This document shows, piece after piece, positions 1 to 9,318 of a DNA stretch of 64,000 nucleotides. Each line of letters starts with the position of its first letter. Position 1 is the first letter of the stretch. The stretch is from Methylomonas sp. ZR1 (GTDB lineage: Bacteria > Pseudomonadota > Gammaproteobacteria > Methylococcales > Methylomonadaceae): positions 2,108,001 through 2,172,000 of the forward strand of contig NZ_RCST01000001.1 in assembly GCF_013141865.1 (NCBI RefSeq), in the 5' to 3' direction. The translations under genes were made by a program, and so were the position numbers. The notes under the pieces are model-generated. The model was not told the origin of the DNA and did not search any database. It saw only the letters and a list, made by a program, of their open reading frames with translations.

Positions 1-52
1 ATCCGCGAATTTGGGAAACGTAGATTACATTTCCCGAACCTTTGCAAAGCGC

Positions 53-247
53 TTATCTTTTCGTGCCACCGCTGTGAAGTACATCATTGCGGTAAGCTGA
101 GTTGGCGGAGTCTTCGGCGATATTTTTTGCCGCAGTAGCATATTTATCATGCTCGGCATTTTTTACCATCAGTACGGCGCCAGCCGCCAGTACGACAGCA
201 ATGACGATATAGAGCCAGAAATTATCTTTTTCTTGTACTTCACTCAT
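53..247 (-). CDS. small single-pass membrane protein, unknown function
   Basis: This 64-residue protein has one hydrophobic segment (about residues 10-26, NFWLYIVIAVVLAAG onward) and a polar C-terminal half, so it is probably a small inner-membrane protein. I chose the internal ATG at 247 because an AGGAAGG ribosome site lies about 8 bases before it; the longer reading frame would start inside untranslated leader. It diverges from soxYZ across about 120 bases. I do not recognise a family, and function is unknown. Confidence 0.6.
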   Translation of the reverse strand: MSEVQEKDNFWLYIVIAVVLAAGAVLMVKNAEHDKYATAAKNIAEDSANSAYRNDVLHSGGTKR

Positions 248-370
248 TTTGTACCTTCCTTTTGTTGTTTGTGATGGTGGTGCTGAAAAAAATTTCAACG
301 GAGCAAAAGATAACAAACGGAAGCTTATATTTTTTGATATACATCAAACTTTTTATGGTTGTTGAATTTT

Positions 371-829
371 ATGCCTAGTCGCCGCCTATTTCTAAAGCAC
401 TCCGGTATTTTGCTGACCGCGGCTTTATTGACCGGCAAATTCGCAAACGTCCTTGCCGAGAGGTTGGCAACGCATTTTGCCGCCGACGACTTCATCACCC
501 TTTACACGCAACTTATCGATCAGCGAACGGTGACAAACAGCAACCAACTCAATTTGATCCTGCCCGAGATTGCTGAAGATGGCGCGGTGGTACCGGTCAG
601 CATTACCAGCGAGCTGGAAGGCATCGAGAAACTGTATCTATTCGCCGATAAAAATCCCACGCCGCTGCTGGCGGAATTCGAACTCACACCACTCATCGCA
701 CCCCTGCTCACGGCGCGGATTAAATTAGCGGAATCTTGCAACGTGATTTTGCTTGCAGAACACAACGGCGCGCTACTGCGCACCAGCCGCTGGGTTAATG
801 TGATGCACGGCGGCTGCGGAACAGGTTGA
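371..829 (+). CDS. soxY: SoxY-type sulfur carrier protein, Tat-exported
   Basis: SoxY carries sulfur intermediates on a C-terminal cysteine in the periplasmic Sox thiosulfate-oxidation pathway. The N-terminus reads PSRRLFLKHSG followed by a hydrophobic stretch, a clear twin-arginine export signal, which fits SoxY. The C-terminus ends HGGCGTG: the carrier cysteine is in place, but the usual GGCGG end is altered. Length 152 residues matches the family. A TTG at 359 is an alternative start; the ATG at 371 puts the SRRxFLK motif directly at the N-terminus. soxZ follows one base after the stop. No soxA, soxX, soxB or soxCD is nearby, so the pair may serve a partial or different sulfur-transfer route. 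Confidence 0.85.
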   Translation: MPSRRLFLKHSGILLTAALLTGKFANVLAERLATHFAADDFITLYTQLIDQRTVTNSNQLNLILPEIAEDGAVVPVSITSELEGIEKLYLFADKNPTPLLAEFELTPLIAPLLTARIKLAESCNVILLAEHNGALLRTSRWVNVMHGGCGTG

Positions 830-830
830 T

Positions 831-1139
831 ATGGCCAACAGTATAAAAATCAGAAGCCAACGGCGCGATGGCTATACGGAAGTTAAATTGCTGATCACGC
901 ACCCGATGGAAAACGGCCGCAATCGCAACGCCAACGGCGAATTGATTCCGGCGCATTTTATCGAGCGGTTACTGGTTAAATTAAACGATCAACTAATCCT
1001 AACCACCAATATGGCCGGCAGCCTATCCAAAAATCCGTTTTTTACGTTTAGATTAATAGCAAATAGCGGCGATAGACTCAGTGCCGAATGGACTGACAAT
1101 AGACAAAACCAAGATCACGCCGAGCACGTGCTCGACTGA
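831..1139 (+). CDS. soxZ: SoxZ-type sulfur carrier partner
   Basis: SoxZ (102 residues) is the immunoglobulin-like partner that forms the SoxYZ heterodimer in the periplasm. The sequence shows the family pattern: the KLLITHPMENG segment near residue 22, the GELIPAHFI segment near residue 42 and the PFFTFRL segment near residue 69. It has no signal peptide and would be exported by hitch-hiking on the Tat signal of SoxY, as known for this pair. The start codon follows the soxY stop by one base, so the two are translationally coupled. It ends 8 bases before the convergent beta-RFAP synthase gene. Confidence 0.88.
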   Translation: MANSIKIRSQRRDGYTEVKLLITHPMENGRNRNANGELIPAHFIERLLVKLNDQLILTTNMAGSLSKNPFFTFRLIANSGDRLSAEWTDNRQNQDHAEHVLD

Positions 1140-1147
1140 AGCATGGG

Positions 1148-2110
1148 CTAGTTAAGAATAATTTCGGCGGTCTGATTTCGGGCGCTAGCCACCAGAAAAC
1201 TCAACGGCGATGCAGCAAATTGCCGTTCCAACTGCGCCAACAAATCTGCCGCGCGTTGCGGATCGGCAACCGCGCAAAATCCGGTCGGCCCCCACGAAGT
1301 TTGACCTATCGCCACCGCGCCGTGCTCAGCCAGACTAGCCATCGCTGCCGCAACATCCGGACTGGTAAACACCCCACCCTGCACCGGCGCGAAGTGTTCG
1401 CCCACCGCCTGCTGCAACGCAGTAATCACTTCGCCGAATTTATTAAGATTACGTTCAGCCAACGCCGGCAAACCCTGCATCAATAGCAAGTAACATAAGC
1501 GCTCGGCCTGGGTTTGCGGAAACGGCGGCAATTGCTGAAAAGCGCTGACCTCCTGTTCGCCATGCAAACCTTGGCCGCGTTGATCAAACACCAAAATAAA
1601 CCGCCAGTCTCCCGGCACCGCCATTTGCGCGATCATGGGCGGGGTTTTGGTATCCGGTCCGCGACCGCCGTCCACAACCAAGCCGCCTGTTTCGAAGATA
1701 CCGATACCAATACCAGAACGCGCACCGCGATCAGAGAGTTGCGCTATTTCCCGCACCGACAGATCCAAACCGTAAAAAGCATTCAACGCCGCACCAACAG
1801 CCAGAGCCATTTGCGTACCGGACCCTAAGCCAATATGTTCAGGAATGGCATGGTCGATAGTGATATTAAGTGCATCGGAAACGCCCAGCAGCTGAGAAAA
1901 TTGCCGGGTACATTTCAGAGCACGCTCGGCGGACGGACCGCTGACTTGCAGGGTATCCGCGGCGGTTATGCTGAGCTGGGTATTGATTTCGTTCAGCGCC
2001 AAACCGATGCTACCGAAATGCCGCCCCAAAGCCCCGCTCAAATCGATAAAGCCCATATGCAAGCGAGCCGGTGCTATGACCGTCACTGATTGGTACCGCG
2101 CTTTCACCAC
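1148..2110 (-). CDS. beta-ribofuranosylaminobenzene 5'-phosphate synthase (beta-RFAP synthase), GHMP-kinase fold
   Basis: Beta-RFAP synthase condenses p-aminobenzoate with phosphoribosyl pyrophosphate, the first committed step of tetrahydromethanopterin synthesis. The protein opens with VIAPARLHMGFIDLSG and carries the GHMP-type glycine/serine loop EHIGLGSGTQMAL and the conserved GRGxRSGIG-like stretch DRGARSGIGIGIFE, all typical of this enzyme. No ATG lies close to the conserved N-terminus; GTG codons at 2110 or 2107 give about 320 residues, the family length. The frame stays open far upstream through the HAD gene, but that part has no family similarity. A TATAAT at 2141-2146 could be a -10 element, but I see no good -35. 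The pABA substrate would come from pabB at 42.7-44.1 kb. Confidence 0.85.
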   Translation of the reverse strand: MVKARYQSVTVIAPARLHMGFIDLSGALGRHFGSIGLALNEINTQLSITAADTLQVSGPSAERALKCTRQFSQLLGVSDALNITIDHAIPEHIGLGSGTQMALAVGAALNAFYGLDLSVREIAQLSDRGARSGIGIGIFETGGLVVDGGRGPDTKTPPMIAQMAVPGDWRFILVFDQRGQGLHGEQEVSAFQQLPPFPQTQAERLCYLLLMQGLPALAERNLNKFGEVITALQQAVGEHFAPVQGGVFTSPDVAAAMASLAEHGAVAIGQTSWGPTGFCAVADPQRAADLLAQLERQFAASPLSFLVASARNQTAEIILN

Positions 2111-2141
2111 CTGGATTCCGTCAAATACTAAGGAGCCGGCA

Positions 2142-2819
2142 TTATAGCGGATGATGTTGGCGGGCCGAGATAAAATCAGCCACTTGCTGCAGATCGTCCA
2201 TGAGAAAATCGGCGTGTTCGACAGCCCAGGCATCCGCCGGCTGTAACGACGGCACGAAGACGCAAGACGCCCCAGCAGCCAAAGCGGCGCGGACGCCGGT
2301 AGGCGAATCCTCCAACACCAAACAGTCCTCAACCTGTTGAGCCAATTCTGCGGCAGCGCGCAAAAAAATATCCGGCGCCGGCTTTGCCGCAGCCACCATA
2401 TCGCCGGCAACGATATAAGAAAAAACATCCATCAATCCGGCCCAGGCCAGGCATTGTTGCGCCGCCGCCAGCGCGCTATTAGTGGCCAGACAGAACGGCA
2501 ATTGGTACTGAGCCAATACCTCCAACACGGCAAAAAAACCGGGCTTTACGGCGATACCGTGTTGCTGCACATGTGCGAGCCAATAATCGCTACTTAAATG
2601 TTTAAACTTGTCCAGATTGAAACCAAGCCCACAATGCACCTGCAAACGCTGAGTCACTAATTTTCCGGAGCAACCGGACAAGCTATCCCAAAATTCGGCC
2701 GGCATCGCAAAACCAAGCTCATCAGCAGCGGCACGCCAGGCTTGAACATAAGTCGGTTCGCTATCCAAAACCAAACCGTCCATATCGAAAATGACCGCCC
2801 GCCAATGCCGATCTGTCAC
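2142..2819 (-). CDS. HAD-superfamily phosphatase (phosphoglycolate phosphatase/beta-phosphoglucomutase type)
   Basis: This is a 225-residue haloacid dehalogenase family hydrolase. Motif I is FDMDGLVLDSE near residue 11 (nucleophile and acid/base aspartates). Motif II is ATNSA, motif III the lysine in AKPAPDIF, and motif IV CLVLEDSPTGVRAA. The cap lies between motifs I and II, as in sugar-phosphate phosphatases. The GTG start overlaps the stop of the upstream nucleotidyltransferase gene (GTGA), so the two are translationally coupled, and the beta-RFAP synthase follows. The substrate cannot be read from sequence; the context suggests a phosphorylated intermediate of pterin-cofactor synthesis or general metabolite repair. 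Confidence 0.82.
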   Translation of the reverse strand: MTDRHWRAVIFDMDGLVLDSEPTYVQAWRAAADELGFAMPAEFWDSLSGCSGKLVTQRLQVHCGLGFNLDKFKHLSSDYWLAHVQQHGIAVKPGFFAVLEVLAQYQLPFCLATNSALAAAQQCLAWAGLMDVFSYIVAGDMVAAAKPAPDIFLRAAAELAQQVEDCLVLEDSPTGVRAALAAGASCVFVPSLQPADAWAVEHADFLMDDLQQVADFISARQHHPL

Positions 2820-3742
2820 CGGACGACCTTAATAAACTCGCCTATGGCTTCCCGATTCGAACCGACTACTATGCGCTGCACACCGTCTTGATCGACTTCC
2901 AACTGCCCGGCCACGCGAATCCGTTCGCCGATTTGTGCCTGGCCGTTGTAAGTGGCGGTAAAACACACCACGCTATCAACTTGGGGATGCTTGATGGCAA
3001 ACCGAGCGGGATAATCGAAACTGAATTGGTCTTCACACACTTCGGCGTCGATAGTGATGAAGCCCAGTTTACGATAGCTTTTATCCTGTGCTTCCGGATC
3101 GGCGACCGCCAGCGACAAATCGAATTTGCGCCCATTGATCATGCCCTTGTTATACTTGCGCTGCTCGTGCCAGACATATTCGTCAAAGGCAAAATCGCAG
3201 GCTCGCCGCTGGTAAGCCTCCAACCAGTCTTCATCGTTTAATGCCTGGCAACGATTTTCGGCAATCAAGGCTTGGACGATATTGCGCGCACGATGAAACT
3301 CGCCACGCTCGTAGCACACCAAATCAATATCGGAACTGTGTTTTTGCATAGCCACCAGCAGCGAGCCGGTCACGCCGAAACGGCTAAGGTCCAAGCCATT
3401 GGACCGAAACAAGCCGCACAGTTTATGCAAATCGGCCAATACCGGATCGCCGGGCTCCTCAGCCAACAAACTTTGCAATATTTTTTGAGGCTGATAATGC
3501 CGAACAATAGCGGCACTGGGCACGGCGTGTAAATGCGCATCGAGCAGTGCCGAATAATGCAGATACTGAGGGCAATATTGCTCAAGATGTTGGTTCGCCA
3601 ATGCGGTGTCGACCTTGCGCCAAACGCCCTCCAAACAGAGGTAACGCAGAAAACATAGGACCTTCCCATTTTCCTGGCCCTGCACAACGACCGCGAAAAT
3701 CAGTCCTTCCGCGGTTTTAATAAAATCTTTGGCTCGATACAC
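2816..3742 (-). CDS. nucleotidyltransferase-fold protein, unknown substrate
   Basis: The central part (about residues 135-175) reads FGVTGSLLVAM then SSDIDLVCYE, the GS...DxD pattern of the polymerase-beta-type nucleotidyltransferase fold. The flanking regions, roughly 130 residues on each side, are not recognised. I place the start at the GTG at 3742 because the frame further upstream runs into the response regulator gene and because a GGAG lies about 13 bases before it; this gives 308 residues. It shares a 4-bp overlap with the HAD gene and precedes beta-RFAP synthase, which suggests a link to cofactor synthesis, for instance nucleotide transfer to a pterin or sugar phosphate. That role is inference. 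Confidence 0.7.
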   Translation of the reverse strand: MYRAKDFIKTAEGLIFAVVVQGQENGKVLCFLRYLCLEGVWRKVDTALANQHLEQYCPQYLHYSALLDAHLHAVPSAAIVRHYQPQKILQSLLAEEPGDPVLADLHKLCGLFRSNGLDLSRFGVTGSLLVAMQKHSSDIDLVCYERGEFHRARNIVQALIAENRCQALNDEDWLEAYQRRACDFAFDEYVWHEQRKYNKGMINGRKFDLSLAVADPEAQDKSYRKLGFITIDAEVCEDQFSFDYPARFAIKHPQVDSVVCFTATYNGQAQIGERIRVAGQLEVDQDGVQRIVVGSNREAIGEFIKVVR

Positions 3743-3746
3743 GGTT

Positions 3747-4673
3747 TTAATTGAACTCCACCCGGTTACGGCCGCTTTGCTTGGCCTTGTACAAAGCGGC
3801 GTCTGCCGCCTCCAGCATCTCCAGCGCGGTTCTATATTGGCCGACATAGGTTGCCACGCCCAAACTCAGGCTAACGCACTGAGTCTCGGTGTCGCCGTAA
3901 ACGATGTTTTTTTCAAAAACTTGCCGGCGAATATTTTCAGCAAGCTTAAGGGCATCTTGCAAAGCCGTATCGGGCAGGATCGCCACGAACTCCTCGCCAC
4001 CGTAGCGACAAATGAGATCACTGCTACGCTCCAATTGCTCCGTGAGAACTTTCGCCACCGCAATCAAACAGCCATCGCCTTGCGGGTGCCCTAAGGTGTC
4101 GTTATATTTCTTAAAGTGATCGATATCGCAAATAATCAAAGACAACGGCGTTTTATTGCGACGGGACAGCGCAAACTGCATGGCAAGATTGCTATCGAAA
4201 TGGCGGCGATTGCCCAAGCCGGTTAATTGATCGCGCAATGACAAACGCTCCAATTCCCGATTGGCGGCCTGCAATTCCCGCTGAGTGGTTTGCAGCTTTT
4301 GCCGCATCACATAAATACGTTCCATCGCGATCACTGTCAATCGCAAACGGGTAGGATTTAGCGGCTTAGGCAGATAGGCGTCGCCGCCGGCCAAAATACC
4401 GTTAACGAACGACTCATCATCGTCGTGCATCGTAAAAAAAATGATGGGAAACCAATCGGCCTTTTTTAGCTCGCGGATGGCTTTCGTGGCCTCAAAACCG
4501 CTCAGCAAGGGCATTTCCACATCCATCAAAATTAAATCCACGTCTTGGTCGGCGACATATTGCAAGGCTTCGGAACCGTTTTCCGCATAGGACACCGCAT
4601 GCCCCATTTCCTTTAAACATTCCGCAACCAGCTGCCTGATCACTTTACTATCATCGACCACCAATATTTTCAT
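3747..4673 (-). CDS. response regulator with GGDEF diguanylate cyclase output
   Basis: This 308-residue protein has an N-terminal receiver domain (residues 1-120; acidic pair in VVDDS, phosphoacceptor aspartate near residue 51 in ILMDVEMP, lysine in YLPKPLNP). A short coiled helix follows, then a C-terminal GGDEF domain with the active-site sequence GGEEF. An RSSD sits five residues before GGEEF, matching the RxxD inhibitory site, so feedback inhibition by c-di-GMP is expected. It is PleD/WspR-like, making c-di-GMP after phosphorylation. It ends 4 bases before the nucleotidyltransferase start, so it may be the first gene of that operon. Confidence 0.92.
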   Translation of the reverse strand: MKILVVDDSKVIRQLVAECLKEMGHAVSYAENGSEALQYVADQDVDLILMDVEMPLLSGFEATKAIRELKKADWFPIIFFTMHDDDESFVNGILAGGDAYLPKPLNPTRLRLTVIAMERIYVMRQKLQTTQRELQAANRELERLSLRDQLTGLGNRRHFDSNLAMQFALSRRNKTPLSLIICDIDHFKKYNDTLGHPQGDGCLIAVAKVLTEQLERSSDLICRYGGEEFVAILPDTALQDALKLAENIRRQVFEKNIVYGDTETQCVSLSLGVATYVGQYRTALEMLEAADAALYKAKQSGRNRVEFN

Positions 4674-4831
4674 TGTTCTTTTAGTTGGCTTAAGCAGACT
4701 CTAGGATTCTAGCGTAATTAATTGAACTCACAGAAAACAATTGATAAAACCGAGTCAATCCCCTATCCTCGCCCGCTGGCTTTTCAGCCTACCAACAATC
4801 CGTTATTCCCCTCCAAACCTTAGGAGAAATC

Positions 4832-6388
4832 ATGAAGATCGGTGTTCCAAAAGAAGTTCACGACGGCGAAAAGCGCGTCGCTACCACGCCCGAGGCCGCT
4901 GAAAAAATCATCAAACTAGGTTTTGAAGTACTGGTGGAAAGCGGCGCCGGCGACAATGCCAATATTTCCGATGATGCTTATCGTGCGGCCGGCGTGCAAG
5001 TGGTCGCCACAGCGCAGGAATTATGGCAACACAGCGATATTGTCATGAAAGTCCGCGCTCCCGAATTTCATCCGCAACTGGCTATCGACGAAGCCGACTT
5101 GCTGCGCGAAGGCCAGCAATTGATCAGCTTTATCTGGCCGGCGCAAAACGAAGCACTAATGCAAAAATTGGCCGCCAAAAAAGTCTCTGTGTTGGCCATG
5201 GACAGCGTGCCGCGCATGTCCCGCGCCCAGAAAATGGACGCCCTGAGTTCCATGGCCAATATCGCCGGTTATCGGGCCATCGTAGAAGCCGCGCAACATT
5301 TTGGCCGCTTCTTCACCGGTCAAATCACCGCTGCCGGAAAAATCCCTCCCGCCAAGGTCTTGGTGATTGGTGCTGGTGTAGCCGGTCTGGCTGCGATTGG
5401 TGCTGCGAAAGGCATGGGCGCCATTGTCCGCGCCTTCGATACCCGTCCGGAAGTAAAAGAACAAATCGAAAGTATGGACGCCGAATTCCTGATGCTGGAT
5501 TTTCAGGAAGACGGCTCCGGCACCGGCGGTTACGCCAAGACCATGTCGAAGGAGTTTATCGAAGCCGAGATGGCTTTGTTTGCCCAACAAGCCAAGGAAG
5601 TGGACATTATCATCACCACCGCTTTGATCCCCGGCAAACCCGCTCCCGAACTGATTACCGCTGAAATGGTCGCGTCGATGAAACCCGGCAGTGTGATCGT
5701 GGACTTGGCCGCCGAACAAGGCGGTAACTGTGCATTGACCGAGAAAAATCAGGTAGTGGTCAAACACGATGTGACTATCATCGGTTACACCAATTTACCC
5801 AGCCGCTTGGCCAATCAATCCAGCCAGCTTTACGCCACTAATCTGCGGCATCTGCTCACCGACCTTACCCCTGACAAAGACGGCAACACTGTCATCAACA
5901 TGGAAGACGAGGTGATACGCGGCGCGACAGTGATTAAGGAAGGCAATATCACCTGGCCTCCACCACCGCCCAAACTGTCCGCTGCCCCCAAACAAGTGGC
6001 AGCAGCCGAAGCCGCCGCCGCAGTGGAAACCAAATCTTTGGTACCTGAACCGATAAAGCAATGGTTGCCGATTGCCTTGGCTGCTCTGGTGTTCTTTGCG
6101 GTCGGCGCGACGGCACCTACGTCGTTTTTATCGCACTTCACGGTATTTGTACTGGCTTGTTTCGTCGGTTACCAAGTGATTTGGAATGTCTCACCGTCAC
6201 TGCACACGCCCTTAATGAGCGTGACCAACGCCATCAGCGGCATTATTGTCATCGGTGCTCTGGTGCAGGTGTCCTCGCCTGACTCGATAATCGGTATTTT
6301 GTCGGCGGTGGCCATTCTGATCGCGTCCATCAATATTGCCGGCGGCTTTCTCGTGACGCGCCGCATGCTTGAAATGTTTAGAAAATAA
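4832..6388 (+). CDS. pntA: NAD(P) transhydrogenase alpha subunit
   Basis: PntA is the NAD(H)-binding subunit of the proton-translocating transhydrogenase, which moves hydride between NADH and NADP+ at the inner membrane. The 518 residues begin [20 protein letters not shown], the alanine dehydrogenase/PNT signature. The Rossmann motif is [17 protein letters not shown] near residue 175. The last about 110 residues hold four hydrophobic segments, so this is the undivided E. coli-type alpha chain. The start has an AGGAG about 6 bases upstream. pntB follows 10 bases after the stop. In a methylotroph the complex probably balances NADPH against C1-derived NADH. Confidence 0.96.
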   Translation: MKIGVPKEVHDGEKRVATTPEAAEKIIKLGFEVLVESGAGDNANISDDAYRAAGVQVVATAQELWQHSDIVMKVRAPEFHPQLAIDEADLLREGQQLISFIWPAQNEALMQKLAAKKVSVLAMDSVPRMSRAQKMDALSSMANIAGYRAIVEAAQHFGRFFTGQITAAGKIPPAKVLVIGAGVAGLAAIGAAKGMGAIVRAFDTRPEVKEQIESMDAEFLMLDFQEDGSGTGGYAKTMSKEFIEAEMALFAQQAKEVDIIITTALIPGKPAPELITAEMVASMKPGSVIVDLAAEQGGNCALTEKNQVVVKHDVTIIGYTNLPSRLANQSSQLYATNLRHLLTDLTPDKDGNTVINMEDEVIRGATVIKEGNITWPPPPPKLSAAPKQVAAAEAAAAVETKSLVPEPIKQWLPIALAALVFFAVGATAPTSFLSHFTVFVLACFVGYQVIWNVSPSLHTPLMSVTNAISGIIVIGALVQVSSPDSIIGILSAVAILIASINIAGGFLVTRRMLEMFRK

Positions 6389-6398
6389 GGAGAGCTAC

Positions 6399-7787
6399 AT
6401 GTCAAACGGTCTAGTTACGATGGCGTACATCGCGGCCTCGATTCTATTCATTCTCAGCCTCAGCGGTCTAAGTAAGCAGGACACGGCGCGACGCGGCAAT
6501 TATTACGGCATGACCGGGATGGCGATTGCGATTGCAGCCACGGTATTCGGCGGTAGTGTGACCGCCTACGTCATACTCACGATTGCCTTGCTGATCGGTG
6601 GCTTCATCGGCACCAAAGCCGCCGCCAAAGTGGAAATGACGCAGATGCCCGAGTTAGTGGCATTGATGCACAGCTTGGTCGGGATGGCGGCGGTATTGGT
6701 CGGCTACGCCAACGCCATGGATCATTCCAACAGTTTGGTCGGCGCCGAAAAAACCATCCACGAAGTGGAAACCTACATCGGTATATTTATCGGTGCGGTG
6801 ACCTTTTCCGGCTCGGTGATCGCCTTCGGCAAGCTCTGCGGTCGCATCAGCGGCAAGCCGGTGTTGTTGCCAGCACGGCATTGGCTAAACCTGGCCATGC
6901 TGGTCGTTACCGTGATTTTGGGCGGCAGCTTTCTGAGCGCGGCAGAAAGTGGTGGCGGTATGCTGCCGCTGGCGATTATGACGGTGATTGCTTTGGTATT
7001 TGGCGTACACATGGTGATGGCCATCGGCGGCGCCGACATGCCGGTGGTGGTATCGATGCTCAACAGCTATTCCGGTTGGGCGGCTGCGGCTACGGGCTTC
7101 ATGCTTAGCAATGACTTACTGATCGTCACCGGCGCCTTGGTCGGCTCCAGCGGGGCGATCTTAAGTTACATCATGTGCCGGGCGATGAATCGACACTTTC
7201 TCAGCGTGATTGCCGGCGGTTTCGGTAGCGCGGGTGGTGAAGCGGCAGAAGTAGTCGGCGACGTGCAGCCCATTGAAGTTGAAGAAACCGCGCAGTTATT
7301 GTTGGATGCTAAAGACATCGTAATCATCCCCGGCTATGGCATGGCCGTGGCGCAAGCGCAGCACACGGTCAACGAAATCACCAAATTGCTGACCGGTCGC
7401 GGCAAAAAAGTCCGGTTTGCCATCCATCCAGTGGCTGGCCGCATGCCGGGGCATATGAACGTCTTGTTGGCAGAAGCGAAAGTCCCGTACGACATAGTCT
7501 TTGAAATGGACGAAATCAACGAAGACTTTCCGCATGTGGATGTCTCCATCGTCATAGGCGCCAACGACATCGTCAATCCGTCAGCCTTGGACGACCCTAA
7601 CAGCCCCATAGCCGGCATGCCGGTTTTGGAATGCTGGAAAAGTGCTGCCACTATCGTCTTGAAACGCTCGATGGCATCGGGTTACGCCGGCGTCGGCAAC
7701 CCGCTGTTCGTGCATGACAACACCCGTATGTTGTTCGGCGACGCTAATGATAAATTGCAGGGCTTGTTGAAGGCTTTGCAGGGGTGA
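6399..7787 (+). CDS. pntB: NAD(P) transhydrogenase beta subunit
   Basis: PntB provides most of the transmembrane proton channel and the NADP(H)-binding domain. The first about 270 residues are a run of hydrophobic helices; the C-terminal domain begins near [16 protein letters not shown] and contains the NADP loop [18 protein letters not shown] and the end [10 protein letters not shown]. The start is the ATG at 6399, preceded by AAGGAGAG that overlaps the pntA stop; an in-frame ATG at 6369 lies inside pntA and is not needed. Length 462 residues equals the E. coli protein. A 7-bp hairpin at 7813-7835 downstream has no T run and is a poor terminator. Confidence 0.96.
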   Translation: MSNGLVTMAYIAASILFILSLSGLSKQDTARRGNYYGMTGMAIAIAATVFGGSVTAYVILTIALLIGGFIGTKAAAKVEMTQMPELVALMHSLVGMAAVLVGYANAMDHSNSLVGAEKTIHEVETYIGIFIGAVTFSGSVIAFGKLCGRISGKPVLLPARHWLNLAMLVVTVILGGSFLSAAESGGGMLPLAIMTVIALVFGVHMVMAIGGADMPVVVSMLNSYSGWAAAATGFMLSNDLLIVTGALVGSSGAILSYIMCRAMNRHFLSVIAGGFGSAGGEAAEVVGDVQPIEVEETAQLLLDAKDIVIIPGYGMAVAQAQHTVNEITKLLTGRGKKVRFAIHPVAGRMPGHMNVLLAEAKVPYDIVFEMDEINEDFPHVDVSIVIGANDIVNPSALDDPNSPIAGMPVLECWKSAATIVLKRSMASGYAGVGNPLFVHDNTRMLFGDANDKLQGLLKALQG

Positions 7788-7872
7788 CCTAGTAATATGC
7801 CCTGATCGGTGACCGCCAACGAAGTTAATTGGCGGCCACCTCAAACGGGGCAGCCGCAAAGGACGAAGAATA

Positions 7873-8496
7873 TCAGGCCTGTTTACGTTTCAGGCCCAGG
7901 AAACCCAGTAATCCGGTACCCATAAACCAGATCGCACCAGGCACTGGTACAGCGGCTGGCGTAATTGAAGTGACCAAATAAACGGTACTATTATCACTGC
8001 CCCATGCTCCTGCGCCATTGGTATTGATACTGTTATAGTACCAAACCCATTGCGCGCTGGAATCGATACCGGAGTGGAAGCCCCAGGGCGATATTCCATT
8101 GGCACCCTCTGCGACAATCGGGGATGCCGGATTCGCCAGCGAATCTAAGTACATACTCCAACCGGTACCGCCAGTTGAAATAGTATTTGCGCCATTGCCG
8201 AATAAGTATTCGTTATTCGACAGCGTAAAAGTACCCAATGCTGCACCCGGGCCGCCTTGATTGGTGACTTTTAAAATCAGATAGGAAACAGACGTGGTGG
8301 TTAGGTTGTCGACCGAAGAATACGTGCTGCCCCAATTGTTGCCGCTTAGGATAGCAGCGCTACTAATCGAGGTTGCGCTGGAGCTGATGTACTCTTCAAA
8401 GGCGTTATCGGCAGTAAAAGTGCTGGTAAGTAAAGTCGATGCTTGCGCGCCTGATATTGAGCCAGCCAGAATAAGAGCCGAAGTCAGTTTTTTCAT
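7873..8496 (-). CDS. secreted protein with PEP-CTERM/VPLPA-type C-terminal sorting signal
   Basis: The 207-residue protein starts with a Sec signal peptide (MKKLTSALILAGSISGAQAS). Its body is rich in serine, threonine, asparagine and glycine. It ends with VPVPGAIWFMGTGLLGF followed by LKRKQA, that is, a proline-containing motif, a transmembrane helix and a basic tail. This is the tripartite exosortase sorting signal of the VPLPA variant. Such proteins are exported and processed at the membrane, often in organisms that make exopolysaccharide. The body has no recognised domain. No exosortase gene lies in the window. Confidence 0.85.
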   Translation of the reverse strand: MKKLTSALILAGSISGAQASTLLTSTFTADNAFEEYISSSATSISSAAILSGNNWGSTYSSVDNLTTTSVSYLILKVTNQGGPGAALGTFTLSNNEYLFGNGANTISTGGTGWSMYLDSLANPASPIVAEGANGISPWGFHSGIDSSAQWVWYYNSINTNGAGAWGSDNSTVYLVTSITPAAVPVPGAIWFMGTGLLGFLGLKRKQA

Positions 8497-8666
8497 TTTT
8501 CAGATACCTTTAAGTTATGTGAGTAGCGTAAGGTTATCACTTGGTCGTTATCGATCATATTGCCCAAAAGCATTACGACCAAGCCTCCGGTAGTAATAAG
8601 CGCTAGTAGCCTAAACCCTGACTAAATAGAGCAGAGGCTGGTTTTGCCACAAGTTAAAAAGTTGGA

Positions 8667-8978
8667 GTGAATTTGTTTACCTTACCATCCATCTGGAACC
8701 TGATCATTACCACCCTCGTATTCATCTGGGTAGCCAAACGTGCCCAAACTTTGCTGGATAAGCAAGATTTGCCCCGTGGCACGACACGCAGCTTGCTGGT
8801 GTTTACCTTGGCCTCGCTGCTATCCTGGGGATCAGGCGAAGCTGTCGACTGGACCGAAGCGAAAATCCGGGGCAAGCCACAAATCGCCTCTCGGTCAACG
8901 GAAGAAGAGATTGCTCAGCTGTTAGAGGTTTTCAACCAAATGCAAACGGCAACCCAAACTAAATCATCAAGCTATTAA
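8667..8978 (+). CDS. small membrane protein, unknown
   Basis: This 103-residue frame has two hydrophobic stretches (about residues 8-22 and 42-55) and a polar, glutamate- and threonine-rich C-terminus. The proposed GTG start at 8667 has no well-spaced ribosome site, and a TTG at 8673 is possible. It is followed 9 bases later by a frame with a signal peptide, so the two may form a small operon. No family is recognised; the coding call rests on composition and spacing. Confidence 0.5.
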   Translation: MNLFTLPSIWNLIITTLVFIWVAKRAQTLLDKQDLPRGTTRSLLVFTLASLLSWGSGEAVDWTEAKIRGKPQIASRSTEEEIAQLLEVFNQMQTATQTKSSSY

Positions 8979-8987
8979 CGAGACATT

Positions 8988-9318
8988 ATGAAAAGACTGC
9001 TATTGGGATCAACGCTGGCCTTTTGTGCCCCCACCTATGCTGACAACTATTTATCGTTTAAAGCACCGAATAAAGCCGATGCGGAAACTTGGCTGAATGC
9101 CTTTACCGATGCTCAAGATATGACCCGAGACGGTATCGCCGTTCGGCGATTGCACGAAATCGGTCGAGTCGGTCAATTGGTACTGGCAAACACAACTATC
9201 GCTCATTATCGATCCAACGAATGATACCGATAGCAAAGCGCTTAGCTTGGTTACCCTCGCCTGGGAAGGCGGCGAATATTATGCGATATGCTCTCGCATG
9301 ATCAGGGCTTTGCCGTAA
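8988..9318 (+). pseudogene. small secreted protein gene, probably frameshifted
   Basis: The frame from 8988 encodes a signal peptide (MKRLLLGSTLAFCAPTYAD) and about 60 further residues, then stops at 9224. From about 9184 the +1 frame stays open to 9318 and reads like a natural protein end (IIDPTNDTDSKALSLVTLAW, then EGGEYYAICSRM). The two halves together would make about 110 residues. This points to a single extra base (or an equivalent indel) between about 9150 and 9190. It could be a sequencing error, a recent pseudogene or programmed frameshifting. No slippery site is evident, and the function is unknown. Confidence 0.45.

Noticed and set aside
2141..2146. TATAAT just upstream of beta-RFAP synthase as a promoter
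   Set aside because: No -35 element at 16-18 bases upstream and no extended -10 TG; kept only as a remark in the gene entry.
5156..5767. Long minus-strand frame inside pntA (about 200 residues)
   Set aside because: It is the antisense reading of a strongly biased coding sequence; pntA motifs explain the region fully.
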